Assembly: GCA_946549475.1 (NCBI GenBank) | Contig: CAMNQO010000003.1 | Coordinates: forward strand, 1 to 33,864 | DNA from: an uncultured Bacteroidales bacterium | GTDB lineage: Bacteria > Bacteroidota > Bacteroidia > Bacteroidales > UBA932 | Direction: 5' to 3' | DNA: 33,864 nucleotides | Shown: in pieces, positions 23,282 through 30,760 of the stretch | How positions within the stretch are numbered: the first letter of the stretch is position 1 | Layout of the letters: each line of letters begins with the position of its first letter | Program-made: the position numbers and the translations under genes | Notes under the pieces: model-generated | The model's input: only the letters and a program-made list of their open reading frames with translations | Told to the model about the DNA's origin: nothing | The model's database searches: none

Positions 23282-24805
23282 CTATTTTGTTTCGTCGTCC
23301 GATTTTTCGATGACGGGCCGTATGGAAAATCCCCAATAACGCTCGTAATTGCCCTTTTCAAATCCGCTGTCGTAGCCGAAATAGAGCACGCAGGCTTTGT
23401 CGGAAGCCACCCCGGACGGGGCCCAGTCGGCGGTGCTGAGGCTGGCGCTGTAATAATAGGCTCCGGTCGCCGTATCTGTCAGGCCCGTCCCTTCGAAATA
23501 GCCGGCGTGCGGCAGGAAAATGTGGGCGTCGCGACCGGCGTCATAGCTTTGTCCGGAGGGGGCGCTGCCGCCCGATATCCACTGCCGGAAACCTTTGTCC
23601 GCCGAGCCTTTGGCCTTGAAGACGGCAAAGCCGCTGATGCCCGTGTTCCGGTAACTGTCCATACGGAGCCAGAAGCAGTTGTCAATCAGTTCGCGCCACT
23701 CGCTTTCCGTCGGCAGGCGGAAAGGAGCGCCCCAGGAGGCGGTGGCGGCATCGTCGGCCGCATCAAGCGCCGCGCCGGCCTGCGTGTATGTCGTGTAGGT
23801 GCCGGAGCTGTAATAAGGGGCGTTGGCCAAGGTGTAACCGGCGCTTTTCCCGCTTTTCCAGTTCAAGGGACTCAGGGTGGCGTAATGGGGGCTTGTGGCC
23901 GCCCAGGCGTAGTAGTCGCCCTTGTCCTGCGGTTTTTCCGCGCTCAGGTTGCAGGCGGCCCAGCGAAGATGGCTGTCCAGTCCGAGATCGATGAAGCGGT
24001 GGCCGTTGCAGCGGTCGTAGGCGAGGTTGGTGAGGGTGATGCGGCTGATTTTTCCCCGTTTGATGGAAAGTGTCTTGCCCAGGCTGCGCCGGGTCGAGTA
24101 AGCCTTTGTGTTGTAGAAATCGAGACGGAATCCGCTGTACTCGCCGACGGGCAGGCAGATGAGGATTTCCCGGGGGGAGTCCAGCGAAAGGGGCGTTGAG
24201 AAATGGACGGTCAGGCCGCCGGAACCCTCACGGACGGTGGCGTGCGGCACGCTCTCGCCCGTGGCAACGGACAGGTCGGCCGGACCGCTGAGCGGCTGGT
24301 CGGCGCTGAGGGTGAGGCTTTGCAGCAGACCGCTGCCGCTGACATTCAGGCGCAGGACACCGCAGAGTGAAGTGAAACTGAGCGTGCCGCCGTCGCTTCG
24401 GGCATAGAGCGGGTAGTCGCCGATGTTGCCCTCGATGTAGTCCTGGGTGTCGGGCAGGGAGATGCGCGTGTCGGAGAGACGGATGGAGGCCGGGCAGATG
24501 GCCTTGTAGGGTGCGGTCGCCGCCGAGGAAACGGCGCTGAAACGGCCGTTTTTCGTCCCGGCTCCGGAGGAGAGCACATACGCGTGGCCGCCGACGCTGA
24601 TGCGGTCTCCCTCGCTCCAGAAGATGTCGTAGCCTTCGCCGACGGGGGAGAAGGCGGTTTTTCCTTCTTCCTGTCCGGATGCTTCCGTTCCTTGTTCCGC
24701 GATGACGGCCGAAAGTTCCCGTGCGCCACCGGCGTCGGACGGGATTTCTTTCCGGCAGGATGGAAGGAGCGCGAGGCCCAGCAAGATGAGCAGTGTTCTT
24801 TTCAT
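23282..24805 (-). CDS. Fimbrillin-like surface lipoprotein
   Basis: 507 residues, ATG at 24805, with an SPII signal peptide ending LLPSC (Cys near 17). The N-terminal half (about 30-270) has the fimbrillin/FimB-Mfa-like pattern. It includes KTAFSPVGEGYDIFWSEGDR, SSAATAPYKAICPAS, a LYARSDGGTLSFTSLCGVL strand and a late KRGKISRITL. The second half (about 270-500) is a surface domain with RFIDLGLDSHLRWAACNLSA, FRLPTESEWREL and a closing GFSIRPVIE. The last type is common in Bacteroidales FISUMP-like surface proteins. It is probably an anchored outer-surface protein, perhaps a fimbrial tip or adhesin. It ends the surface operon; the T6SS promoter overlaps its 3' end. Confidence 0.8.
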   Translation of the reverse strand: MKRTLLILLGLALLPSCRKEIPSDAGGARELSAVIAEQGTEASGQEEGKTAFSPVGEGYDIFWSEGDRISVGGHAYVLSSGAGTKNGRFSAVSSAATAPYKAICPASIRLSDTRISLPDTQDYIEGNIGDYPLYARSDGGTLSFTSLCGVLRLNVSGSGLLQSLTLSADQPLSGPADLSVATGESVPHATVREGSGGLTVHFSTPLSLDSPREILICLPVGEYSGFRLDFYNTKAYSTRRSLGKTLSIKRGKISRITLTNLAYDRCNGHRFIDLGLDSHLRWAACNLSAEKPQDKGDYYAWAATSPHYATLSPLNWKSGKSAGYTLANAPYYSSGTYTTYTQAGAALDAADDAATASWGAPFRLPTESEWRELIDNCFWLRMDSYRNTGISGFAVFKAKGSADKGFRQWISGGSAPSGQSYDAGRDAHIFLPHAGYFEGTGLTDTATGAYYYSASLSTADWAPSGVASDKACVLYFGYDSGFEKGNYERYWGFSIRPVIEKSDDETK

Positions 24806-24817
24806 TTTTCCGCCGGC

Positions 24818-24958
24818 TTAGTCATTGGTGAAATCGTCATTCTCGTACAATCCTTCTGTATGGAGCGTGATGCTCTCCGTACCGGCGGGCAGGCTGGTGC
24901 AGAGCGGGTGGCCGGGCTTCAGGGGCAGGACCTGACAGACGGGGGCAGGGTAGTTCAT
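24818..24958 (-). CDS. 46-codon small gene, translationally coupled
   Basis: ATG at 24956-24958 overlaps the upstream TGA as ATGA; TAA at 24818-24820, then 12 nt to the next ATG. The product of 46 residues begins MNYPAPVCQVLPLKPGHPLC and ends YENDDFTND, with two Cys and no signal peptide. Its composition recalls short Bacteroidales peptides near fimbrial and lipoprotein operons; I know of no function. The exact fit between two lipoprotein genes makes coding likely. Confidence 0.6.
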   Translation of the reverse strand: MNYPAPVCQVLPLKPGHPLCTSLPAGTESITLHTEGLYENDDFTND

Positions 24959-25944
24959 TCTCCGGCGGCTTGATGGATGGTGACGGTTTTGGTCTCGGAG
25001 TCCGGATAGCTCAGTTTCACTTCCGCCCGGCGTTCGGGGCCTTCGTTCTTTCGGACGAGCAGCGAGATTTCCGTCGGGCTGACGCTGTTGGTTTCCACCC
25101 AGGTCTCCGGGATGGAGAGCGAGACGACATCGCTCTTTCCTGCGGGACTGACAAGGCGGTAAGCGAGGTCCAGCGAAAGGATGCCTTCCGCCGGGATGTC
25201 GATAACGCTGACATCTTCCGGGAAATAGATCGCCGTATTTGTCTTCAGTTGCCGCACGGTGAAAGAGGCCGTTCCGGCGGCGGGGTGAAGGACGAACACC
25301 TCTTCGTCCAGCACCCCGGCCGTCTCGTTGGCATCGATATGGAAGGAGATCGAGTCTTTCTGATCTTCCCCTTCGGCGGGAATCAGGCGGATGCTGTCAA
25401 TGCGTTTGCCTGTGGTGAAGAATTGGAACCAGGCCGGAAAACCGACCTTCCGCGAGAGAGAGACGGGGATGCGGATGGTTTTGTCCGCCTTTCCGGTGAT
25501 GAACGTCCGGGAAAGAGCGTCCGTCAAGGGGCCCAGCTCGATGTCGGCGTACCACTTTTTGCCGAGTTCCCGCACGCGCTGTAGTTTCCCGCCGCCCAGA
25601 AGGAGGGTGTCGCCGTCCACGCGGCATTCGCCCAGGCTGTTTTTCCCGACGATGAGCACGCCGTCCCGGACACGGTATTCTTCCTGGTTGTGGAGCGAGA
25701 TGTTGCCGGAACCGGACCCAAGATAGAGGATGCCGTCGCGGACGATGGCCCGGGAAATCAGGCCATAGGTGGACATCGTCCCGTTTTCAAAGCGGTAGCA
25801 GTAGTCCGTCTGCCAGTCGTCGCATACGGGTGCCCAGTATCCCTTCAATCCGGAAAACGGAGAGAGGTCTCCGGCAGAGCGGTCCTTGTCGCAGGAGAGC
25901 GTCAGCGCGGAAAGCCCCAGGGCGATGGAAATCCATTTTTTCAT
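24955..25944 (-). CDS. Lipoprotein with BACON-like C-terminal domain
   Basis: 329 residues from the ATG at 25944, 11 nt past the upstream stop. The N-terminal signal ends ALTLSC (Cys 18), typical of SPII lipoproteins. Residues about 25-140 hold WAPVCDDWQTDYCYRFENG, LYLGSGSGNISLHNQEEYRV and GVLIVGKNSLGECRVDGD, similar to the N-terminal region of the two longer lipoproteins upstream. About 140-235 are all-beta. The end (about 285-329, ISLLVRKNEGPERRAEVKLSY to the HQAAGE terminus) looks like a BACON domain, a surface or carbohydrate-related beta-sandwich module of Bacteroidetes. It is coupled to the small downstream gene by ATGA. It seems a short relative of the two preceding proteins, without their C-terminal module. 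Confidence 0.75.
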   Translation of the reverse strand: MKKWISIALGLSALTLSCDKDRSAGDLSPFSGLKGYWAPVCDDWQTDYCYRFENGTMSTYGLISRAIVRDGILYLGSGSGNISLHNQEEYRVRDGVLIVGKNSLGECRVDGDTLLLGGGKLQRVRELGKKWYADIELGPLTDALSRTFITGKADKTIRIPVSLSRKVGFPAWFQFFTTGKRIDSIRLIPAEGEDQKDSISFHIDANETAGVLDEEVFVLHPAAGTASFTVRQLKTNTAIYFPEDVSVIDIPAEGILSLDLAYRLVSPAGKSDVVSLSIPETWVETNSVSPTEISLLVRKNEGPERRAEVKLSYPDSETKTVTIHQAAGE

Positions 25945-25955
25945 TCTTTTCACGC

Positions 25956-27737
25956 TTATTCGATTTTCAGGCAGCGGACGCTGCATGCACAACTTCTGAA
26001 ACAGTCCGTAAATCCCCAGCCGGGGCTGGCATAATAGAGACCGTAGTATTTACCGTCGAAATTCAGGAAGAGGGCGTTGGGGCGATGCCCGCTTTCCTGG
26101 CTGCAACTCCAGTAGAAACCGTAACGGTTGCTATAGACGTAGGTGCCGTTCGTATTGATGCGTCCGGCGGTCGGATAGATGCATTGTGTCTCCGTAGTGT
26201 GGAAATTCTTCGCCAGATTGAAACTGTGGGTGCCGTCAAGAGCGACATCAGTAGCGGGAAATGTTTTGTATTTGCGGCCTCCTTCCGCTTCTCCGGCGCT
26301 TCTCCAGACTCCCATCCGTTCCAAGTCTATGTCACCATTGCTTTTCAGTACCAGGCCGTCGGGGATGCGCCATCCGGCAGGGCAGGGGTCGTACAAGGTC
26401 TTGTCGGGTCCCCACAGCGCGTCGTTCCGTCCACCGGAGATCCAGTCCGACTCTTCGCTGCCGTCCGGGACGACAATCAGCTCGGTGGGATGGGCGGTGG
26501 CGTAATCCAGCGTTCCGGTCTGTTCGTCCCGGACCGTCTTGGGCAGGTCGCCGAGCGTGTAGGCGCAGGGATGGTTTTCTCCCTGTGCTCCGTTGCCGGG
26601 GAAGGGGTCTTTGCGTCCCCACTGCCAGAGCAGGCCATAGTTGCCCGCCGAGCGGGGATCCATACTGACGGCGCCCAGATTGCGGTCCATCAGGCGGCAG
26701 ATGCGTTGTTTGTGGGCATCGAAATAATCCTGCGCCGTGGCATCCGGATTGAAATCCGTACTCGCCCAGATGTGCCAGGACCAGAGTACCTTGCCATCCT
26801 TGTCCTTGAGGGCGATGAGGGCGTTCCCGTCCTTTTCGCCCCGATGGAAGAAGATGTTATCTTCGATGAGCCGGACCGAGGAGACGACCTCTCCCGCCTG
26901 CGGGGCCTGTGTCGTGTTGCAGGTCTCCCAAAGCACTTCCGCCCGGTATCCTTCCGCCTGCAGGCTGCCGCCGGCTTCGGGGGCGATTTTTTCCGTGCCG
27001 CTGCCTTTGACATCCGCCCGGAAATACCATTGGCCGCCGGAGGGAACGATGTAGCAGTTGGCCGTCCCGCCCTTGCTGAGGTTGCTGGCGACCGTTACGG
27101 GGAAACTGCCGCTGACGGCATTGTCAATCGTGAGCGTGATGACGGCGCGGCCGACATTCAAGGCCTTGAGAGAGCCGTCGCTCTCGACGGAAACGACATC
27201 GGGGTTGCCGGAGCTCCAGACAAGTTCTTTGTAGATGGCGACTTCCGGCAGGACCCGGAAAGGCATGCGGATGCTGTGGCCGGGAAGCATCGTGGTGTCT
27301 TCCCGCTCGAAAACGATGGACTCCGGCACGTAATCCGGGTGCTGCTGATTGTAGAAGCGCTTGAAGCGGCGGTAATTCCGCTCTCCGATGGTGAGGCTGT
27401 TGTCTCCGCTGCGGACAAAGCGGAGCGGCTCTTCTCCGCCCAGGGAGATATATCCGTCCCGGGGAAAGGAAAACTCCACTTCGTCGATCATGATGTGAAA
27501 GCTGTCGCTGCAGCCGTACATGATGTCGCCCCTGACAGGGTGGGTGCCGTCGATGAGACAGTGGTAGCAGTTGCCCAGGCAGAAGTCCAGATAGGAGCCG
27601 TGGCACAGGCCGTTCTCATCGACTTCGGCCCATTTCCCGGAGAAGTCGCTCTTGCGGTAACTTTCCGGCGTTTCCTTGCTGCAGGAGAGCAGCAGGGCCG
27701 GCAGGAGGATATACAGGGTAAATCTTTTCATCTTCAT
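25956..27737 (-). CDS. Surface lipoprotein with Ig-like and FISUMP-like domains (paralog B)
   Basis: 593 residues from the ATG at 27737, which overlaps the upstream stop as ATGA; an ATG at 27731 is an alternative. The signal ends LLLSCSKE (lipobox Cys near 18). An N-terminal region (about 25-150) has FSGKWAEVDENG and RSGDNSLTIGERNY, then a Big_2-like Ig domain at about 150-220 (ELVWSSGNPDVVSVESDGSL, NVGRAVITLTID). Next come GTANCYIVPSGGQWYFRA and the C-terminal module with VLWSWHIWAS, RLMDRNLGAVS, GLLWQWGRKDPF and DPCPAGWRIPDG, ending CSVRCLKIE. Same architecture as the preceding gene, so a duplicated pair that has diverged. The function of such surface proteins (adhesion or fimbrial tip) is not established here. 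Confidence 0.78.
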   Translation of the reverse strand: MKMKRFTLYILLPALLLSCSKETPESYRKSDFSGKWAEVDENGLCHGSYLDFCLGNCYHCLIDGTHPVRGDIMYGCSDSFHIMIDEVEFSFPRDGYISLGGEEPLRFVRSGDNSLTIGERNYRRFKRFYNQQHPDYVPESIVFEREDTTMLPGHSIRMPFRVLPEVAIYKELVWSSGNPDVVSVESDGSLKALNVGRAVITLTIDNAVSGSFPVTVASNLSKGGTANCYIVPSGGQWYFRADVKGSGTEKIAPEAGGSLQAEGYRAEVLWETCNTTQAPQAGEVVSSVRLIEDNIFFHRGEKDGNALIALKDKDGKVLWSWHIWASTDFNPDATAQDYFDAHKQRICRLMDRNLGAVSMDPRSAGNYGLLWQWGRKDPFPGNGAQGENHPCAYTLGDLPKTVRDEQTGTLDYATAHPTELIVVPDGSEESDWISGGRNDALWGPDKTLYDPCPAGWRIPDGLVLKSNGDIDLERMGVWRSAGEAEGGRKYKTFPATDVALDGTHSFNLAKNFHTTETQCIYPTAGRINTNGTYVYSNRYGFYWSCSQESGHRPNALFLNFDGKYYGLYYASPGWGFTDCFRSCACSVRCLKIE

Positions 27738-29563
27738 TCTCGTTCCGCTATGCATCTGACCGGATAGGCGAAGGATTTGCAGTGGAAATTGTCCGGGCCG
27801 TCTTCCGGCTCGGGATAGTCTTGGTCGTCGGGAAGGAACCGGTCCTCGCCTTCTTTGAAAATCATCGTGACCCTGGGGGCGCAAATGCAATGCTGCGTGC
27901 TGTCATAACCCTGGGACATGGCGAGCCAGAGGTAGGTGTGCGCCGGATCCATCCAACAACCGCCGCCGCTCTTAACCATACCGCTTGTAGGAAACCAAAT
28001 GCCGTTGGCGCGGCCCAGGATGGTTCCCATCTGGAACCCCTTGTCATCGTCAGCGGTGGTCCGGGGAGGATCCGGGTAAGCATCTTTTCCGCCGAGGGCC
28101 CTGACGAATGTCCCGTCGTCACCGGAGAGGGCCACCTGCCAGCCGGGCGGGCAGGGGTCGTACACGGTCTTTTTTTCCGCCCAGAGTTTCTCCGTGTTCT
28201 CCTGCATCCATCCATTTCTTCCCATGATAAGATGGGTGGGTTTCCTGATGCTTTCCGAGACGGCGACGGGGCCGCTGTGTCCCTCGAAATCGGCGTTGCC
28301 ATAGTAGTACTTCGCGTAAGTGAAGAGCCAGTAGCCGTCGTGCTTATCGTACTTGGCACTGTTCAGGAACGGGTCTTTGCGGCCCCATTGATAGAGCAGT
28401 CCCATCGCGTCCGCCCGGCCGGGTACGGTGCTCAGCGCACCCAGGTTGCGGTCCATCACCCTTCCTGCATTGTTGTAATACTCGTGGGCGGAAAGCAGCG
28501 GTTCGAAGTCCCGGCACAGCCAAAGATGCCAGGACCAGACGATGTCGTCCGAGGCGTCGCGGCCGGCGACGAGCAGGTTGGCATCGGGGAAATCGTCGGG
28601 AACGTCGAAATGGATGTAGCCGTCGTCCCTGTACTCCAGATTGCGGATGATACCGTCTTCGGGCCGGGTCTCGGTGCCGAAAGTGGCCCATAGCACCTCG
28701 GCGCGGACAATCCCGGAGAGAATCTCGTCGGAGTTGCCCCTGGACGGCCGGAAACGGTAGTGCCCCAGAGCGGGGACGATGTAGCAGTTGGCCGTCCCGC
28801 TGCGGGAAAGGTTGCCGCCGCCCACGCGCAGCTCGCAAGCGGCTGCGCAGCTCAGATCGATCGTCGTCACCTTGATGCGGGTCTTTCCGCGCTTTTTGGG
28901 CAGAACGACGTTGTTCCCGTTGACGGAGGCGATATCTTCATCCATGACCGTCCAGCGGAGGATTTCCCGGGCGCTCTCTTCGGCGAGCTGGCGCTCGTGC
29001 CCTTCATCCAGTACATAGAGCCGTGCGCTCAGCCTGGCCGTTTCGTCCAGGGTCAGTTCCAGATGGCTGACCGGCTCGCCGTCCCGCAGGAGCTCGATGC
29101 GGCTGTACTGCAGCGGCTCGCTCTGACGGATGGCGCTCACGGGCAGGTGGCGGTCGCTTCCGATCACCAGCACATCCAGCGTTTCTCCCGGGCTGCCGGA
29201 GGCCTCCTTGCGGAGCACGGCCTGGCCGAGATCGCTCTTCCCGACGATCAGATGGCCCTCCTGCGAGAGATGGGCCGTCCGCACGTCGGCCAGGAAGAAA
29301 AGGTCGGAGTCCTCGTAAAGAATCTTCTCGCTTTTGGAATAGTACTGCTGGGAGTAGGACAGATAGGTCAGGCACTGTCCGTTGGAAAATTGCAGGTAGC
29401 GGTCGCAGGGAACGTATTCTTCGGGGAGACCGTCATCTTCGGCGTAGGGAACCCACATGCCCGACATCCAGTCCGGAACGGGGGTGTAGAGTGGCTCCTC
29501 CTGCTGCTTGCAGGAAAGACAGGACAGCAGCGTGAGCAGGGCAAGAAACAGGAAACGGTTCAT
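27734..29563 (-). CDS. Surface lipoprotein with Ig-like and FISUMP-like domains (paralog A)
   Basis: 609 residues, ATG at 29563, 12 nt past the upstream stop. Signal ends CLSCKQQE, an SPII lipobox. An N-terminal all-beta domain (about 25-190) is followed by an Ig/Big_2-like stretch (RWTVMDEDIASVNGNNVVL at about 208-226, LPKKRGKTRIKVTTIDLS). Then GTANCYIVPALGHYRFRPS and the surface module with VWSWHLWLC, RVMDRNLGALS, GLLYQWGRKDPF and YDPCPPGWQVAL, ending FAYPVRCIAERE. It is the first lipoprotein of the surface operon after the beta-barrel gene, and its stop overlaps the start of its paralog. The proteins probably sit on the outer face of the outer membrane. Confidence 0.78.
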   Translation of the reverse strand: MNRFLFLALLTLLSCLSCKQQEEPLYTPVPDWMSGMWVPYAEDDGLPEEYVPCDRYLQFSNGQCLTYLSYSQQYYSKSEKILYEDSDLFFLADVRTAHLSQEGHLIVGKSDLGQAVLRKEASGSPGETLDVLVIGSDRHLPVSAIRQSEPLQYSRIELLRDGEPVSHLELTLDETARLSARLYVLDEGHERQLAEESAREILRWTVMDEDIASVNGNNVVLPKKRGKTRIKVTTIDLSCAAACELRVGGGNLSRSGTANCYIVPALGHYRFRPSRGNSDEILSGIVRAEVLWATFGTETRPEDGIIRNLEYRDDGYIHFDVPDDFPDANLLVAGRDASDDIVWSWHLWLCRDFEPLLSAHEYYNNAGRVMDRNLGALSTVPGRADAMGLLYQWGRKDPFLNSAKYDKHDGYWLFTYAKYYYGNADFEGHSGPVAVSESIRKPTHLIMGRNGWMQENTEKLWAEKKTVYDPCPPGWQVALSGDDGTFVRALGGKDAYPDPPRTTADDDKGFQMGTILGRANGIWFPTSGMVKSGGGCWMDPAHTYLWLAMSQGYDSTQHCICAPRVTMIFKEGEDRFLPDDQDYPEPEDGPDNFHCKSFAYPVRCIAERE

Positions 29564-29575
29564 TATCTTGCAGGG

Positions 29576-30589
29576 TTAAAAGGTAATGCCTGCCGTGACG
29601 GCGGGGACGATGCGGACGGGATAGCCGTGGAAGGCGGCGCTGCTGTACAGCGGCCAGGGCGTGTTGCGGGCGCTCAGCGCAAGGTTGAGGGCCGCGGTGC
29701 CGCCCAGGTGGAACGAGACGCCCGCGCCCAGGTCCGCCAGCGGGGCGAGGCTCAAGGCATAGACGCCTCCGGAGAGGCTGATGTAGGGCCGTATCTTTGC
29801 CCGGGTGAAATGGCAGCGGAAATTGACGAAGACGGGGACGTCGAAGCGCAGGGGCGTCTTGCCTCCGTAGAGCCCCGCTTCGACCGTGTCTCCTTCCCGT
29901 TCCAGGGAGGTGAGGTTGTAAAGGAAACCGGCGCCGGCCATCAGGGTGAACATCCGGTTGAAACGCCATCCGATAGAGTAGGTCGCCTGCAGGGGGTGCA
30001 GGTTGGAATATTTGCGTACGCCGCTGTCGGTATAGACGATCTGTCCGCCATACAGTTGGTAGGCGTAGGAGAAGTCGAAACTGTGGGCCAGGCCGCTCTC
30101 CTTGCTCCGGGGGCCGCTCTGCCGGGCCTGCTTCGTCTGCTGTTTCGCTTGCGGTTGTTGCGGTTTCGGTTGCTGTTCTGCTTGCGGTTGTGCGGCTTGC
30201 TGCACCTGTTGCGCTGCGACGCTCCCGGATGCCGCTGCGGCCAGTGCCGTCGCCTCCCGCTCCGCCCGGGCCTGCGTCGCGGCGTCGTCCGGAGCCTGCG
30301 GCTTCATCTTGAAGAGCAGGAAGCCGGCCGTCGCGTCGAGGGTGACGGACGTGTAGCCGTCCACATAGGCCGTGACGCTGCGGCACTCGAAAGGAATCTT
30401 GATGCTGAACTGCCCGATCCGGTTGGTCTTGAACGGCGTATCGAGGCCTTCCACCTTGAGGGTTGCAGCGCCGATGGCCTGTCCGTTTTCGTCGGCGACC
30501 AGACCGCGGATCGTCCGCAGGTCCTGGGCGCTCATATCGACGATGCCGGTCAGCAGAATCAGGAAAAGGGATAGGTATTTCCGAAGCAT
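29576..30589 (-). CDS. Outer-membrane beta-barrel protein with CarboxypepD_reg-like domain
   Basis: 337 residues from the ATG at 30589 (earlier in-frame codons read through the promoter). A signal peptide (about 1-21, ending MSAQ) precedes a CarboxypepD_reg-like beta-sandwich (about 25-100: IRGLVADENGQAIGAATLKV, FKTNRIGQFSIKIPF, VDGYTSVTL). A low-complexity linker rich in Gln, Ala and Pro follows (about 105-175). About 185-337 looks like a small barrel with alternating strands (SFDFSYAYQLYGGQIVY, LMAGAGFLYNLTSL, FVNFRCHFTRAKIRPYISLS) and a terminal aromatic (VTAGITF) typical of outer-membrane proteins. It heads the surface operon; probably the outer-membrane anchor or partner for the lipoproteins behind it. 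The exact family is not certain. Confidence 0.75.
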   Translation of the reverse strand: MLRKYLSLFLILLTGIVDMSAQDLRTIRGLVADENGQAIGAATLKVEGLDTPFKTNRIGQFSIKIPFECRSVTAYVDGYTSVTLDATAGFLLFKMKPQAPDDAATQARAEREATALAAAASGSVAAQQVQQAAQPQAEQQPKPQQPQAKQQTKQARQSGPRSKESGLAHSFDFSYAYQLYGGQIVYTDSGVRKYSNLHPLQATYSIGWRFNRMFTLMAGAGFLYNLTSLEREGDTVEAGLYGGKTPLRFDVPVFVNFRCHFTRAKIRPYISLSGGVYALSLAPLADLGAGVSFHLGGTAALNLALSARNTPWPLYSSAAFHGYPVRIVPAVTAGITF

Positions 30590-30610
30590 GCCTTTTTTCT
30601 GAAAATTTCG

Positions 30611-30641
30611 CAAATGTAGCAAAAATCCAGGTATTGTCAAT
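30611..30641 (-). promoter_or_regulatory. Bacteroidetes-type promoter of the surface-lipoprotein operon
   Basis: The minus strand carries ATTG (30641-30638), a 19 nt spacer and TACATTTG (30618-30611), a near-perfect -33/-7 match. The -7 box is 21 nt upstream of the barrel gene's ATG at 30589. Confidence 0.75.
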
Positions 30642-30677
30642 ACTTTAGATTTTTTAGGCGGATTCTTCCTTTTTTTG

Positions 30678-30685
30678 TAAATTTG
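30678..30685 (+). promoter_or_regulatory. Candidate -7 element for the glycogen genes
   Basis: TAAATTTG on the plus strand matches TAnnTTTG. The -33 position (about 30654-30658) is a weak TTTAGG. It lies 75 nt before the debranching-enzyme ATG and is divergent from the surface-operon promoter. Confidence 0.45.
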
Positions 30686-30760
30686 CCGCGAATTTCTGTC
30701 CCAAGGAGGGGACTTGACTTTTTTGCAGAGGAAATTCATTGATTGCTAAACGATAAGACC

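Noticed and set aside
21503..24199. 898-codon open frame on the plus strand
   Set aside because: It is antisense to ClpV (with all AAA+ motifs) and to the fimbrillin-like gene. Long shadows are expected in GC-rich codon use. The product has no recognisable domain.
25830..27767. Plus-strand open frame opposite the surface lipoproteins
   Set aside because: It is antisense to a lipoprotein gene with a signal peptide and conserved surface motifs.
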